Shown here: positions 33,944 to 44,979 of the stretch, in pieces | How positions within the stretch are numbered: the stretch's first letter is position 1 | Layout of the letters: every line of letters begins with the position of its first letter | From: Cadophora sp. MPI-SDFR-AT-0126 | Lineage: Eukaryota; Ascomycota; Leotiomycetes; Helotiales; Ploettnerulaceae | DNA length: 64,000 nucleotides | Direction of reading: 5' to 3' | Assembly: GCA_020747065.1 (NCBI GenBank) | Contig: JAGMVK010000026.1 | Span: forward strand, 248,001-312,000 | Position numbers and translations under genes: made by a program | The notes under the pieces: model-generated | What the model saw: only the letters and a program-made list of their open reading frames with translations | Told to the model about the DNA's origin: nothing | Databases searched by the model: none

Positions 33944-34264
33944 TGACCGAGTCGTAGAATTCCTTACTAGGAGATCACTTGGGTCTACTTGGAGCACAAA
34001 ACTTCTGTACAGATGGCGATCAACATCCAAACTAGCGGGGGTTGCAATTTCGCGTCAGGAACTTGGACACATTGCTTCCGTCTAGATGATGAGGACGGCC
34101 AGCAGACTTCTGTCATGGAAGTTTTCAGCTTTGGACCTACATCTCAGCCGTACATCATATATCCTCAGGCCGCTTTCACAGGCTTCCTCACCATCAGACT
34201 TCTCATGTAACACAAGCAATCCCTTCGTATTTGATACAACCATTTCACTTTCTCCGCCGCAGCA
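33944..34264. other. intergenic, convergent 3' ends
   Basis: About 320 bp between convergent genes. Nothing recognised. Confidence 0.5.
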
Positions 34265-35418
34265 CTACCTCCCTAAAACATGATCCTCTTCGACCGTGTC
34301 AAGATCCAAACCACCAACTCTCAATTGAGAAGACAGAGAAGAGGCAAATTTGGCTCTGGGCACGATGGGAAGATACAGCAGACATATCGAAGTCATCGTC
34401 GTAGGTGGAGTATGTCTAGGCTTCTGTCGCAAGATACTATCCTTCCTCCGCTTTTCATCGTTCTTTTGTTTCACGTCGGCCGTGGCCGGAGCAAGTGTGG
34501 TGTGTGGTGGTGCTGGTGCTGGTGGTAATGGCTCACGGAAGGCTTTGCCAAGATAGTGATAATTCTGCCATACAGTGAAGGCACTCATCAACAGTGATAG
34601 GATTCCGAGGATGAGGGTTACTAGGGTGTTTGTATCGATTGCTTCTGTGGGCGAAGAGGATGTGCTTGAGGCTTGAGAGCCTGGCAAGGTTTTGAGAATT
34701 GCTGTTGAGATCGGTGGGAGTGAGATTGCTATACTAGGTCATTAGTCTTGGTGTTGAATTGAGATGGTATGAATCAGCTTTTGGGAGTGAGTACTTACTT
34801 CTGTTTGTACTTGGAAGGTACATGATGAGAATTGGCACAATTGATATTGAATGTCTTTGCTAATGCTTGATACTCAACTTGCGTTTGCACGATATATACA
34901 CAAAGCATACCAGGAAGTCTTAGTGTCATCTTCCGGGGATATTGTGGCTCGTTGGGATCCATTTGTTGCTCCCTGACACCGTGTTGGGATTGAGGTTTTT
35001 TGCAAATCCACATCATAGCCGGAACGAATCCAATGGCAGCGCTGATTGATATTCGTCGATCGCAAAGATCGAGGCCCATGTATGTGGACTCGGTCTCCAG
35101 GCTTTCCACACTGCTCAGATGGAAGTTGATAGGTTGAAATTGCGATTCTGCATCTTGCAAATACTCTAATTCATCTGCCAGCGCCCTACTAAGCTCAAAG
35201 TGGACCGACTGAAACGGGGAGGCTTGCCTTATCGCACAGTACCTGAGTGTTTCTACAGTGTGCAAAAACCCCCTGCACAGGACTTGGTTCACCGTGCTGG
35301 GAAGTGCGCAACGAGCTCGCGCAGCTGACGAACCGAGAAGCACTGACTTGGGCCTTCTGCCCGCCGAATCCCAATTTACGCCATTTTTGAAGTGACGTAT
35401 CGTCGTACAAGCATGCAA
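34265..35418 (-). CDS. unknown protein with one membrane helix, 5' end unresolved
   Basis: Exon 34799-35418 joins exon 34265-34733 over a 65-bp intron (GTAAGT to GACCTAG, phase 2), reading SKYKQNIAISLPPISTAILK, about 362 aa. Near residue 245 lies one hydrophobic helix (TLVTLILGILSLLMSAFTVW) followed by QNYHYLGKAF and a proline-rich tail. The N-terminal part contains FELSRALADELEYLQDAESQ. No ATG begins the upstream frame (35418 is TTG, and a stop lies above it), so the start is either a further upstream exon (GGTTCAG at about 35454 is a candidate acceptor) or an internal Met. An alternative reading uses another frame above a 34-bp intron ending at CGTTTCAG, 35202. Family unknown. Confidence 0.6.
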
Positions 35419-35771
35419 ACACTTCTCCTCACCAATGAGGATACTTCAGCTTCCTGAACCCTAGTTTTTGCACAATACTATGATTGGCGAAATGCAATGC
35501 AGTCCCTGCACAATGTCTCAGTAGGTCAGGCTGGCCTGCTAAGTGGCCTGCTCAGCCCGTAAACCGAAGTTGCTGGCGGAAACATCGACGCGATGATTGG
35601 CCTTCAGAACGCGGTATGTCTGCCGGTGCCAATTTTGAGGCTTGAAAAGCTGGTGTCCCTCAGCCTGATGAAGTTATCGGTGTTCGACTCAATCTTCGCA
35701 ACAATCACCACTTTCTTTACTGTTGATGAAAATCTCCTCTCTGACTCCAGATCATATTTTAATTCGTTATC
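35419..35771. other. divergent promoter region
   Basis: About 350 bp between two divergent genes. It may include an upstream exon of the leftward gene. Nothing else recognised. Confidence 0.45.
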
Positions 35772-38015
35772 ATGGAAGCAAAGAATAGCGGAGGACGTCC
35801 CAGAAACAACTGGACACCATCGAGGGTGCGAAAGTTAGCTCGACTGACCACGCTGGGCAACATTGACGTTTCGACAACACAGAAGATATTAGGACAGACG
35901 GAAGATGGATTCCAACCTTGGTTGGTTACCAATGAGTTGGCTTCTTTACAGAATATTTGCTCACTTCTCAATAGCTTGAGAGATGTGTACAAGCAGCTTG
36001 CTGCAATCAACCCGCAGAAACATGCCGGCTCATCTCGTCGAAGAAACAAATTGACTGCTCGAAACGAACGAAGAAGAATCTCGATGCAAATGAAACCACA
36101 AAGACAAGATATCTCTTCGACGCAACGTCAAGCAATTCTGATATCCATGCCTACCGATAGACTTCTGAGGAGTGAAGTTGTCGAAGATTCTGTATTCTAC
36201 AATCCTCTGGCTCATTGGGACTATTTTTCAGATCCTGGACCGCGGTTTGTCACACTGGAGCAGGTTTTAAAAAGTAACACTGCCACAACAACTGAGAGCA
36301 ATGTCATGGTCGCTTCTCCAAACTCAGTTGTTGTATCATCAGCAGCCCAAGTATGCGCTTCAGCCAATGCTGCGAGTGGTAACAGCAGGGCTGTTCGGAA
36401 AAGGAGGCTCCATGGCATGGTCGCTCGCTCGGAATTGAGCTTCGTTGTCTCTCTTCTAAGTTCTCGCTGGACAAAATCATGTCTGCACACCAGAGTGCTG
36501 TCAACTACTTCAGGATCTCAGGTCTTTTGGGGAATTTCCTGTGATTCATCATCTACTCCCGACGATGTCCGTATCATGGATTTGGATACAGAGCCTGAGT
36601 ATCTTTCTAATCTTCGCTGGAAATATTCAATTCTTCAACCGGAAGCTATATCGCTTCATTGGAGGCCTTGCTGTGGGCTTGTTTCAAAAAGGAACCGGTG
36701 GGGTCTGGAACCCAGTTGGCAGTGTGATACGTGCGGGTTTTCTACTGCTTTTGACTTGGCTAGAGGTGCTGGATCATGGCGAGGGCGCATGGCAACCATT
36801 ACCACGGAAGACAATCTGCCATCAATCGACCATCTGCGTCCTCTTGTAGACATGGTGGAAGATGCCAAGGGAGATCCTTTGCTATCTGAAGGCTCTGGTG
36901 GGAATGATATATTCGAAGAAAATTCGTCGGCATTCATGGAATGCATCGAAGAGATGATACATTCGGCTGCTTCCGAACATGTCAACGACGAGTCCCATCG
37001 ATTCTATGAGGAAATTGGCTACACGGACAGCAACCAGCTGGAAATACTCAGACCATCGGACCTACTATCCACCGATCGCTTCGGAAATACCGTACTTCAC
37101 CACGCAGCTGCGGCCCGAAATTTTGATTCAATTTTGATTCTGCTCAAAGGAGGTGCAGAGGCAGCTGCGCTCAACACACTCGGTCAGACTTTCCTGCACT
37201 TGCTCGGGGTCGGAAGCCAAGGAGCGGAGTACCTCGAGATTTTACAACATCTTATGCAACAGCCGACCCCTTTCCCATTCCGTCACCGGGATCATTATGG
37301 ATTGACCATTGCTCATATTGTTTTTTGTTCTGTTCTGGACAGCGAACACATCTTTCCAGAACAGATGACAGAAATCTACACTTTGGTAGGAGACAGACAT
37401 CTTGGGAATGCCGAAATCGCGGAGACTGTTGGCGACGTAGATCTTGACTTTCAAGCTCGATTTGCCGTTGCAGAGATAGAAAATTGGGTGAATGGGGACA
37501 CAGATCTTGCGATCGAGGTCGATAAGAATGGCGACACTTGTCTCCTTGCCATGTTGAAAGCGTGGCCTGACGACTTACACTACCGCAATCTACTACCGCT
37601 GGTCGACAAACTCACAGAAAATCGGCAGTTCATAGCAACCATCAATGCGTATGACCGATGTGGAAAGAACGCCCTGATGATTGCTGCTGGGCGGGGTATG
37701 CTTCTCATAGTGGAACGATTACTCGCCCTCGGGGCAAACCCGAACGCCACGGACTTCGAGCGATATTCCGTTCTAGAGAATGTACAGATAGCACGGGATT
37801 CCGCGAAGAATTGCGACACTTCATGGCACACATCAATACTACTGTGCGAGTCGTTCCTCATATCAAGGGGCGCCGTGAGACGAGTCGATCCTTTTCTTGA
37901 GTTTGGTACCGGAACTTCCACGTTTATGAAACATGAGGAAATGTTTTATGAGCACCTTGAAACTTGGGAAGAGAGGATGATAATGTACGATTTTCCTAGT
38001 CAGCGGCAAGTTTAG
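35772..38015 (+). CDS. ankyrin-repeat protein with N-terminal helical domain
   Basis: A single open frame of 747 aa from ATG 35772. The N terminus (NNWTPSRVRKLARLTTLGNI) looks like the short helical DNA-binding-type head (Clr5-like) that many fungal ankyrin proteins carry; this is a judgement by eye. A Cys-containing patch SWQCDTCGFSTAFDL lies near residue 318. Ankyrin repeats are clear at about 433-480 (DRFGNTVLHHAAAARNFDSI, then LNTLGQTFLHLLG) and about 626-665 (DRCGKNALMIAAGRGMLLIV, then RLLALGANPNATD), with weaker ones between. Ankyrin arrays bind proteins. No membrane helix. The function is unknown; no introns are needed. Confidence 0.85.
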   Translation: MEAKNSGGRPRNNWTPSRVRKLARLTTLGNIDVSTTQKILGQTEDGFQPWLVTNELASLQNICSLLNSLRDVYKQLAAINPQKHAGSSRRRNKLTARNERRRISMQMKPQRQDISSTQRQAILISMPTDRLLRSEVVEDSVFYNPLAHWDYFSDPGPRFVTLEQVLKSNTATTTESNVMVASPNSVVVSSAAQVCASANAASGNSRAVRKRRLHGMVARSELSFVVSLLSSRWTKSCLHTRVLSTTSGSQVFWGISCDSSSTPDDVRIMDLDTEPEYLSNLRWKYSILQPEAISLHWRPCCGLVSKRNRWGLEPSWQCDTCGFSTAFDLARGAGSWRGRMATITTEDNLPSIDHLRPLVDMVEDAKGDPLLSEGSGGNDIFEENSSAFMECIEEMIHSAASEHVNDESHRFYEEIGYTDSNQLEILRPSDLLSTDRFGNTVLHHAAAARNFDSILILLKGGAEAAALNTLGQTFLHLLGVGSQGAEYLEILQHLMQQPTPFPFRHRDHYGLTIAHIVFCSVLDSEHIFPEQMTEIYTLVGDRHLGNAEIAETVGDVDLDFQARFAVAEIENWVNGDTDLAIEVDKNGDTCLLAMLKAWPDDLHYRNLLPLVDKLTENRQFIATINAYDRCGKNALMIAAGRGMLLIVERLLALGANPNATDFERYSVLENVQIARDSAKNCDTSWHTSILLCESFLISRGAVRRVDPFLEFGTGTSTFMKHEEMFYEHLETWEERMIMYDFPSQRQV

Positions 38016-38194
38016 CGGGCAGAGAGGAGATATGGACCACGAAGTATTTTGGGGACTCTTTTAATGTTGGGGCCTGGCACGCCAGAGCTAGGGCAGCAGC
38101 GTGGGATTTTGGCAAAGTCAACTACAGAAAGCAGCAACTAAATCTGCTGACAGCAGCACCCAATTTGCTACCTGGTCCTCAAAAACCAAGAAAG

Positions 38195-38262
<68 letters not shown>

Positions 38263-38733
38263 AAGGAGTAGAACAGCTTGAAGTAAATAGGTATTCGATT
38301 CTCAATCTATTTCAATCTATTTCAAGCCAATGTCGTCTTCCAGCTGAGCAAGCGAGATGTTCCGACGTCAATCCCCACTCCAATTCCATCCCACCTAACA
38401 AGCCAGATTCAATTCCAAGATATCTCCCAATCGACCTCGAAAGGTATTCAGACTCTTCGAATCCTCCGAGGTGAAACCTTCTATTGATTATATCATAGCT
38501 ATCTTCCCTACTCAGCTTCGCGTGCCCCTTCGCTTAAGTGTATCACCACTACTCGGGACTCTCTCCCACCCTATTGTTAAGGGACGATCGGTCAGGATAA
38601 GCAGGTCATATCTGCCATATGATTTATAATAACAAACACCATTCAGAAGAGTCGTAATCCTCTTGAAACTTTTTTCTCAAGTGTCAATCAGATATGATAT
38701 GATTCCTTATTCCTGTTTTTGCACCTTGTGATA
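38016..38733. other. intergenic region with GA microsatellite
   Basis: About 720 bp between the ankyrin gene and the Fot1-type element. It holds the GA run listed next and otherwise nothing recognised. Confidence 0.55.
38199..38258. repeat. (GA)30 microsatellite
   Basis: A perfect dinucleotide run of about 60 bp in the 3' flank of the ankyrin gene. Confidence 0.95.
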
Positions 38734-40566
38734 ACGTCTCACCCCTGGTTTCCGCCCACCCCTACATTCCGCCCACCTCGCTTAACCTCACTGCTTTTTA
38801 TACCACCTAACTTCAATAATTATTTAATATTTTATTCTCTAATCGATTTTCTTGAAATTTGGAATGTGAATTGATCTTATTATGAAGTCTTAATATACTG
38901 AACGTAACGTTATGTGTGCTATTGAGGAGATCGCAAATAGTAAGTCCTTGCGGAAGGCATGTTTGGAGTGGGGTATTCTAAGGTCCACTCTTCGTGATCG
39001 GAATGTAACGACATAACCACATAAGGAGGCCGCTAAATACATGCAAAGACTTTCTATTGTAATTAAAGATTGATTGACTAATTGGATTTTAACTTAAGAG
39101 TCTCTTGGCCATGGAATTACCTACACGTAGATACAGGTTTTTAGAGAAAGGCTCTTAGCTCTTTAAGGAGACTATCGCCTACTTAGAAAACACTGGATAG
39201 TACGGTTTTTAGTTCGGAATCCTATTCTGAAGACTAAGAGGCAGATATACGTCGATTCTATATGTATTAATAACGCTTGTTCTAAAGTTATTAAGCTGTA
39301 GTTCCAAAAATTAGCAATTCCAGCAATCAAGGTAATTCCAGCCTCTCAACGATAGAATATAGATAAGACTAGTATTATAGAAGGTTATAGTCTGAATAGA
39401 TATATAGTAGGGAGTGCAGAGGCACGTAAGGTTCAAGGAAAACAGCCAGGCTCGCGCTCTTAGACGATAATTATTAAGTGTATATCTGTAACAGGCCTCT
39501 CCATGTTTCCGGCTGTAATATATAAGGGAAAATCGATCCAATAATAATGGTTTCTATCGCAATTAGATATATTCGATCTATAGTACTTTACAGCTATAGA
39601 AAATAGGTGAACAACTGATCAGACGGCTCTGGAGTAGCTGGAAAAGGTCTTTATTCCTTAGATAGAACCACGTGACTATTTAGCAAGACTCCTTATTCTA
39701 GACAGCCATAGGAGCCACGAGACTACGGATTTCCTTTAAAAGTATCTTAAGCACAATATCTACCTTCTTTTCTTACCGGCATATACGTCACATGTCTTAC
39801 AACCTCTTAATTTAATAGTTTTTTCATCTCTTAAGCGTGCTTACTGAAAAGAGCTTTAAAAGTTGAGTTCAATAATCGATTTTATACTAATTAGCAAGCG
39901 CAATTTCCTTATATGCTACAAGAAAGTACGCTGAGAAAGTATTACAGCTTCAAATATCAAGGCTAGGTAAAGAACTACTAGTTTATAACCGGTCTCTATA
40001 GCAAAGCTATTAATAAGCCCTTTGCTCTTAGAAAACAGTAATAAATCGATAAATCCGACTCTCCTAAAGCTTCAAGAGATACTAATACTACTTCCAGAGG
40101 TTTCCGACACTTTAATTAAGTTGCATACTTTAAGAAACTAGAAAGAGATATACGTACAGATTCGGACCCTAGCCAGCGAGTCATATAACTAACTTCCAGT
40201 TAATCGTTTACTCTTTAGAAAGGTTATAAAGGGAATAGACGAAAGAGACTACGAATTAGGGAAGGCGAATATAAGGGTTAAAGAATTAGAAGAGAAATTA
40301 GAGTAAGTACAGCTAAGGAAAAGAAAGAAAGTCCTGACTAGTCCAAATTCCCAGTTTATGAGAACACGTGCAATTAGGGAGGCTTAAATCGCAGCTAGAG
40401 AACGCTAAATTGAACCTATAGAATCAAAAAGCGAAGGAGATTCAGATTCTATAATATTTTATATAGAAGTTGACGCAGAATAGAAATATTAAGTATTGAA
40501 AATCAGGTGACGGAATTAGTAGGGTAGGCGGAATGTAGGGGTGAGCGGAAACCAGGGGTGAGACGT
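38734..40566 (+). mobile_element. Fot1/pogo-type DNA transposon, heavily mutated
   Basis: A 1833-bp element flanked by TA (38732-38733 and 40567-40568). Both ends carry a GC-rich inverted repeat of about 44 bp starting ACGTCTCACCCCTGGTTTCC, with only two or three differences between the ends. The body between is very AT-rich. It encodes one degenerate transposase on the plus strand. The contrast between well-kept ends and a ruined body is what RIP produces, because the GC-rich ends contain fewer favoured CpA targets or are short. Confidence 0.93.
38912..40482 (+). pseudogene. Fot1/pogo transposase (DDE_1), many stop codons
   Basis: From ATG 38912 a single frame can be followed over about 930 bases with Fot1 hallmarks: SLRKACLEWGILRSTLRDR (psq-type helix-turn-helix), KEAAKYMQRLSIV, FLVRNPILKTKRQI, GSAEARKVQGKQPGSRS, FPAVIYKGKSIQ and YLLFLPAYTSHVLQPL. 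At least 15 TAA, TAG or TGA codons interrupt it with no indel required. Catalytic positions: NID at about 39362 and LLILD at about 39700 keep Asp, while the third position in LQPLN near 39805 is Asn. So the copy is inactive. After about 39850 the frame degrades further; the coiled-coil-like C-terminal part is recognisable only by its Lys/Glu richness up to about 40482. Confidence 0.9.
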
Positions 40567-41512
40567 TATACCTCAATACAAAGTCAGAAATCCAGTAGCA
40601 AATTTATTGTAAACATATCATATCATACCACTAGTTCGCACAAAAGGATAAATAGATAACCAGACTAAAGAGTCAAAGAGATATCAAACACCCACTTAGC
40701 TTGAAAAATATAGAAACAAAAAAATCAATAGATTATGTGTATCTCGATGTTGATATCAATTTCAACCTTGATCCCCACCCCTAGCGAACCCATATGCCAA
40801 ACCTCGAATACTAACTTAACCCTAAAACAAAGTACACAAAAGAAAGTCGATGGAAGAGATGAATTCAAACTTAAAAAAACAATCACGTAAACTTAAGTAA
40901 TTAAAAATCAAAATTAAAGAAAGTAGAATAAAGTAAAAGTTAAAAAAAAAAGGTATTTTTAATGTATTATTTCTTCTTTTATTTTTCTAATTAATTCAAT
41001 TTCTTCGATCTTCCCTCATCCCCATACTCAAAAATAACACACACAAACATATAACTCCATTCGCAGCATCTATATTTTATGCATATTTACACCTATTCTT
41101 CCCTACATCTCTCTCTTTTCTCCATTCCCCCACCTCCCCCACAAATACGAATAAATGCATCCCTCATCCTTCAATCCCTACTCCCCACTCTAAAAACAAA
41201 TGACCCTCCCAAAAAGACCCAAGAACCCAAAAATCCGAAATAAGTAAACCGACCCATTCTATGCCATCATTACAGTACAGTACAGCCCAGCTCAAACATT
41301 ACCGATGCCCCAATATTGAATAAAATTCGCTTCTCATGACATGATATGCTCTTTCATCTTTCATCCCCACCAAATGACTTCATTTCCCCAGAATGCTTCC
41401 CCACCAGCAGCTCTCCTTCTCCTTCTCCTTCTCGCCCCTCGCTCATTGTCGTTTCTTTGGGCTTGGCCCATTCCGGCATGATCGTTCAAATCCCCATCTC
41501 CGACCCCATCCC
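40567..41512. other. AT-rich intergenic region, 3' flank of GT2 gene
   Basis: About 950 bp. AT-rich to about 41000, then C/T-rich. No gene. It includes TACAGTACAGTACAG at 41271-41285 (see the motif finding). Confidence 0.55.
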
Positions 41513-43925
41513 TTATAACCAAAAGCTATAAGCAAACACAAGTGCCGTATAGATCGTACTTCCCGTATACAAAAACTCAAACCACGCAGCCTGGCCTCCA
41601 AAAGCAACCTTCTTACTCTCGGTCGTCGGATGCGCCACTCCTGTCTTCTGATCCCTAACAAGCAATTCATCTCGTTCCGGCACCATCGGTGGATCAATCG
41701 CGTAAGATACCGGGGTCCACAAACTAGAGCACAAGAACAAGAACGTGAGAGGCGGCCAGAATGCGTGTGTAATTAAACCGATGAAGATGTTGCGGACGGA
41801 TTGTCCTTCAGGGAAGAATACGCGATAGGAGGTCAGGACCACGGCGACAAGAGTGAAGTACACGAAGACGAAATGGAAGATGGCCATGTAGTTGAAAAGG
41901 ATGGCCCAGAGGCGACGGAGCATGTTTTTCTTGTTCTTCGGGTCCCGCTCATTCAGTGCATTTCCGAGAGAGCCGGTAGGTTTGAAAGCTACAACCGAGC
42001 CACCGAGCCATTTGGGGAGGATGAAAGAACGGATGATGGAGAGTGAGATGTATGGTGACATCCAGAGTTGGTAGCGACTGTCACGTTGACCGGTATGGTA
42101 ACCTGCTGGGGAGAACAAGGCGAATTCGCAAAGTCGATTGCACATGAATGCTGCGAAGCAAGCACGGATCAGCCAGCGGAGTTGTTCCATATCGGCGTAG
42201 GCGATGAGAGGCTTACCCCAGACGAGGACGACGGGAATGGCGAAGAGGGAGATGGTTACGAGGATGGTGAACATGCCGAGGATGGCGTACAGGGCACCTG
42301 AGAAGCGCTGGGCGCCGGACATCATTTTTACGTCCTTGCCCCAGAGACAGAAGTTGAGCTTGAATGCGGTTTGAATGGTTCCAATTGCCCAGCGAGTACG
42401 TTGCTTCAAATGCCCACCGTAATCTTCGGGAACGGTGCCGAATTGCAGGGGCTCGTGGATGTAGGCTGTTTTCCAGCCACATCCAAGCATAAGCGTCGAG
42501 GTAGCTACATCTTCGGCCAGGGAACCAAGAGGGAAGTTTCCGATTTCTGTCAGGGCTTGACGACGGATGACGTAGCCAGATCCAGTGCACCATGCTACTC
42601 CTAGAGCGTCCTTGATAGGTTCAATTACATGCACGAAGAAGTTGAGGGATTGAGCCAGAGGGTCGGATTTGGGGGTGTTGTAGAACAATTGAGGTGGGCA
42701 AGCAAGCGCAAGTTTAGGATCTATTACCATGTGTGGCATAATTGCTCGTAGCCATGAGGGTTCGGGAATCTGATTGCGTCAGTAAATGAGGTCCAGACTA
42801 GGTGTTCGCTCGCTTGGATAAATGCGAAAGGGGGTTTGTTTACCATATCCGCGTCCAGGGCGGCCATAAATTCATTAGCACCACCTGGTAGAAGATCCAA
42901 TTGTTCGAGCCCGTAATTCAAATTTCCAGCCTTGAAGTGATGCGGTACTCCCTTGACCTTTGTTCGGGCCATGTAGTAGAGGTTCGAGTAAACGTATCCA
43001 AGCTGGGTGACCGACGCCTCCAAAGTGGCTGACTTTCCATCATCAAGAACAACAACCCTGAACCTATCACGAGGATAATCCAGATCGCAAGCTGCACGGA
43101 CGGTATCGAGAACGACATCGTCATCCTCTCCACAGCAAGTAACGAAGACATCGACGCCCGGAACCTCGTCGCTAAGTAATCTCAATTGTGGCCTGTTTCT
43201 CTTCTTCAATGCCCACATGGTCCAGAAATTATGCATCTGTGATGGAATGGCGACAACGATTTCCACGCCTAGGAAGACCCAAGCTCCAGGGTATATGACA
43301 TTGAACTTCTTCTGTGCGAGAATCACACATGCGATTCGCAGGCCGAGATATGCTAGATACAGGCCGGTGTTGGCCAGTGCGAGGAAAGGTACAAATTTGA
43401 AGATGAAGCGACGCCATCCTTTTGATAATTCAACATCGTCACGCTTGTTAAGCTGTGTTATCGAATCTTGTGAGACCAAGGAGTGCTTGGAGGGGAAGGT
43501 TGAGGTCGAGAGGTGTCCGCTGTTGGGGCCTTTGTTAACGAGTGTCGTGGTGCTGAGGTAACTTCTTGATCCGCTGAAATCATGGTTATACTGGAGGAAC
43601 ATTAGACTTCTTGCGTGATTCTTTTGTTGATCAATTGAGGAGGAAAACGTACTGGTGATAGTGTAGGCGTTGTACATCTTGAATCTGCAGGTGTACCTGG
43701 GATTGAATCTGGATGCCAACCGTGACCCGACCCAACAGAATCGTGTGCTCCTGGATATCCAGGTCTCATTCTCCCTCGAGGACTCGGCGTCGCAGCTAAC
43801 CGCTCTGGCATCATGAGATTATCCGTACTGATAGCGTGGGGATCGTAATGAGCGTTGAGGTATGGCTGATTGTGACCTCTGATATCTTTCATTTCCTCCT
43901 CATAATACACATCGCGTCTGTCCAT
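41513..43925 (-). CDS. family 2 glycosyltransferase, cellulose-synthase-like
   Basis: Three exons, 43653-43925, 42844-43590 and 41513-42769, encode 758 aa; introns are 62 and 74 bp, both phase 0. After a Pro/Ser-rich cytosolic N terminus come two helices (FVPFLALANTGLYLAYLGL, VFLGVEIVVAI), then the GT-A domain: VDVFVTCCGEDDDVVLDTVR, VVVLDDGKSA, the DxD motif in AALDADM (about residue 338, at the exon end), GSLAEDVATS and the Q(R/Q)xRW motif as KQRTRWAIG. At least five membrane helices follow. This is the processive GT2 architecture that exports a beta-linked polysaccharide. Homologues in Zymoseptoria and Fusarium are needed for hyphal growth on surfaces and for infection (established knowledge); the product here is not known. 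Confidence 0.93.
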
Positions 43926-44424
43926 GGCGGGCGATGTGGGCGGGAAGTATCCCTTGGTAGTACGGCCAAAGTGTCTCTCTTGCGTTCCTTCTCCCAGACA
44001 ATGGCTGGTAACCGGGACCTTCCGACGAATCCGATGATTGATTGATGATTAAGACTAACTTCTTGACAAGCAGGAGCGAGAGTCGGTATTGCAAAAAACA
44101 ATCAGATGATGTCAAAACGAGCGTGAGTTTGTCGGTGATTATTAACGTTGCATACACGCGTCCGTGAACGAGAGTGTGGTTGGTGAGGGTGAGGGTGAGG
44201 GTGAATGGTCTGAGAAGAGACAGACCAGACGGACTTGAGAGATTGAAAGGAAGACGGGGAGACGGAAGAGGAGATGAAAGGAACTGGTGGTGGTAGTGGT
44301 GGAAAGGAAGCAGGCACGAAGCAGGAACCACACCCCAGCAAGGGAAAGTCTCAAAAACGAGAGATGGAGAGACGAGAAATGAGGAGTGAGCGAAAAAAAA
44401 GTCAGGAGAGGCAAGACATCGATC

Positions 44425-44438
44425 GTACAGTACTGTAC
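44425..44438. promoter_or_regulatory. palindrome GTACAGTACTGTAC, candidate regulatory site
   Basis: A perfect 14-bp palindrome 500 bp upstream of the GT2 start codon. The half pattern GTAC(A/T)GTAC recurs at 41275, 45209, 45236, 45851 and 54170. Regulatory meaning is inference from recurrence and position only. Confidence 0.35.
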
Positions 44439-44946
44439 CAACAAGACTGGGCACTTGATGGGCCACCAGCTCAGCACCGCCGCCGGGCTATCCAGATAGC
44501 CTTTGATAGGTATGGGACCACTCGGTGTTGGTCTCAAAGCGGCGGCGCGCACACACAAACATTGACGCACGCATCAAGTGGCACTGAGTGTGTGCCACCG
44601 CGGCAACTCTTCGGGATCCCGTATCCGGCCCCCTTTCATAAGTGATGGACGCCCCTCCCGTATTTTACTTTTGAATTCCCTGGCATTCTTGATAACAGAG
44701 TTCCATGATTTCATCCATTGCTGATGATGATCAATGAAGCTTCATCCATGCAACCGTTCGTAAACGTGGAGTTGAAGCTGTGCACCGCAATAACGCGGTG
44801 CACACACCCTCCTTTCCCCTCCCTTAAGGCCCTATCTCCAGGTACCACCAACCAATATCCCAAAAATAAAACCCAGCACGCGCACATGTGAATAAAAACA
44901 CTCTCCATAAGCCTCTGCTCTCCCCTCCCCGGCCGACTACGACTCA

Positions 44947-44948
44947 TG

Positions 44949-44978
<30 letters not shown>
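44947..44978. repeat. (TGCC)8 microsatellite
   Basis: Eight perfect tetranucleotide units followed by a short TTCC run. Confidence 0.95.

Positions 44979-44979
<1 letters not shown>

Noticed and set aside
36541..36849. 102-codon plus-strand frame with hydrophobic stretches
   Set aside because: It lies wholly inside the ankyrin gene in another frame.
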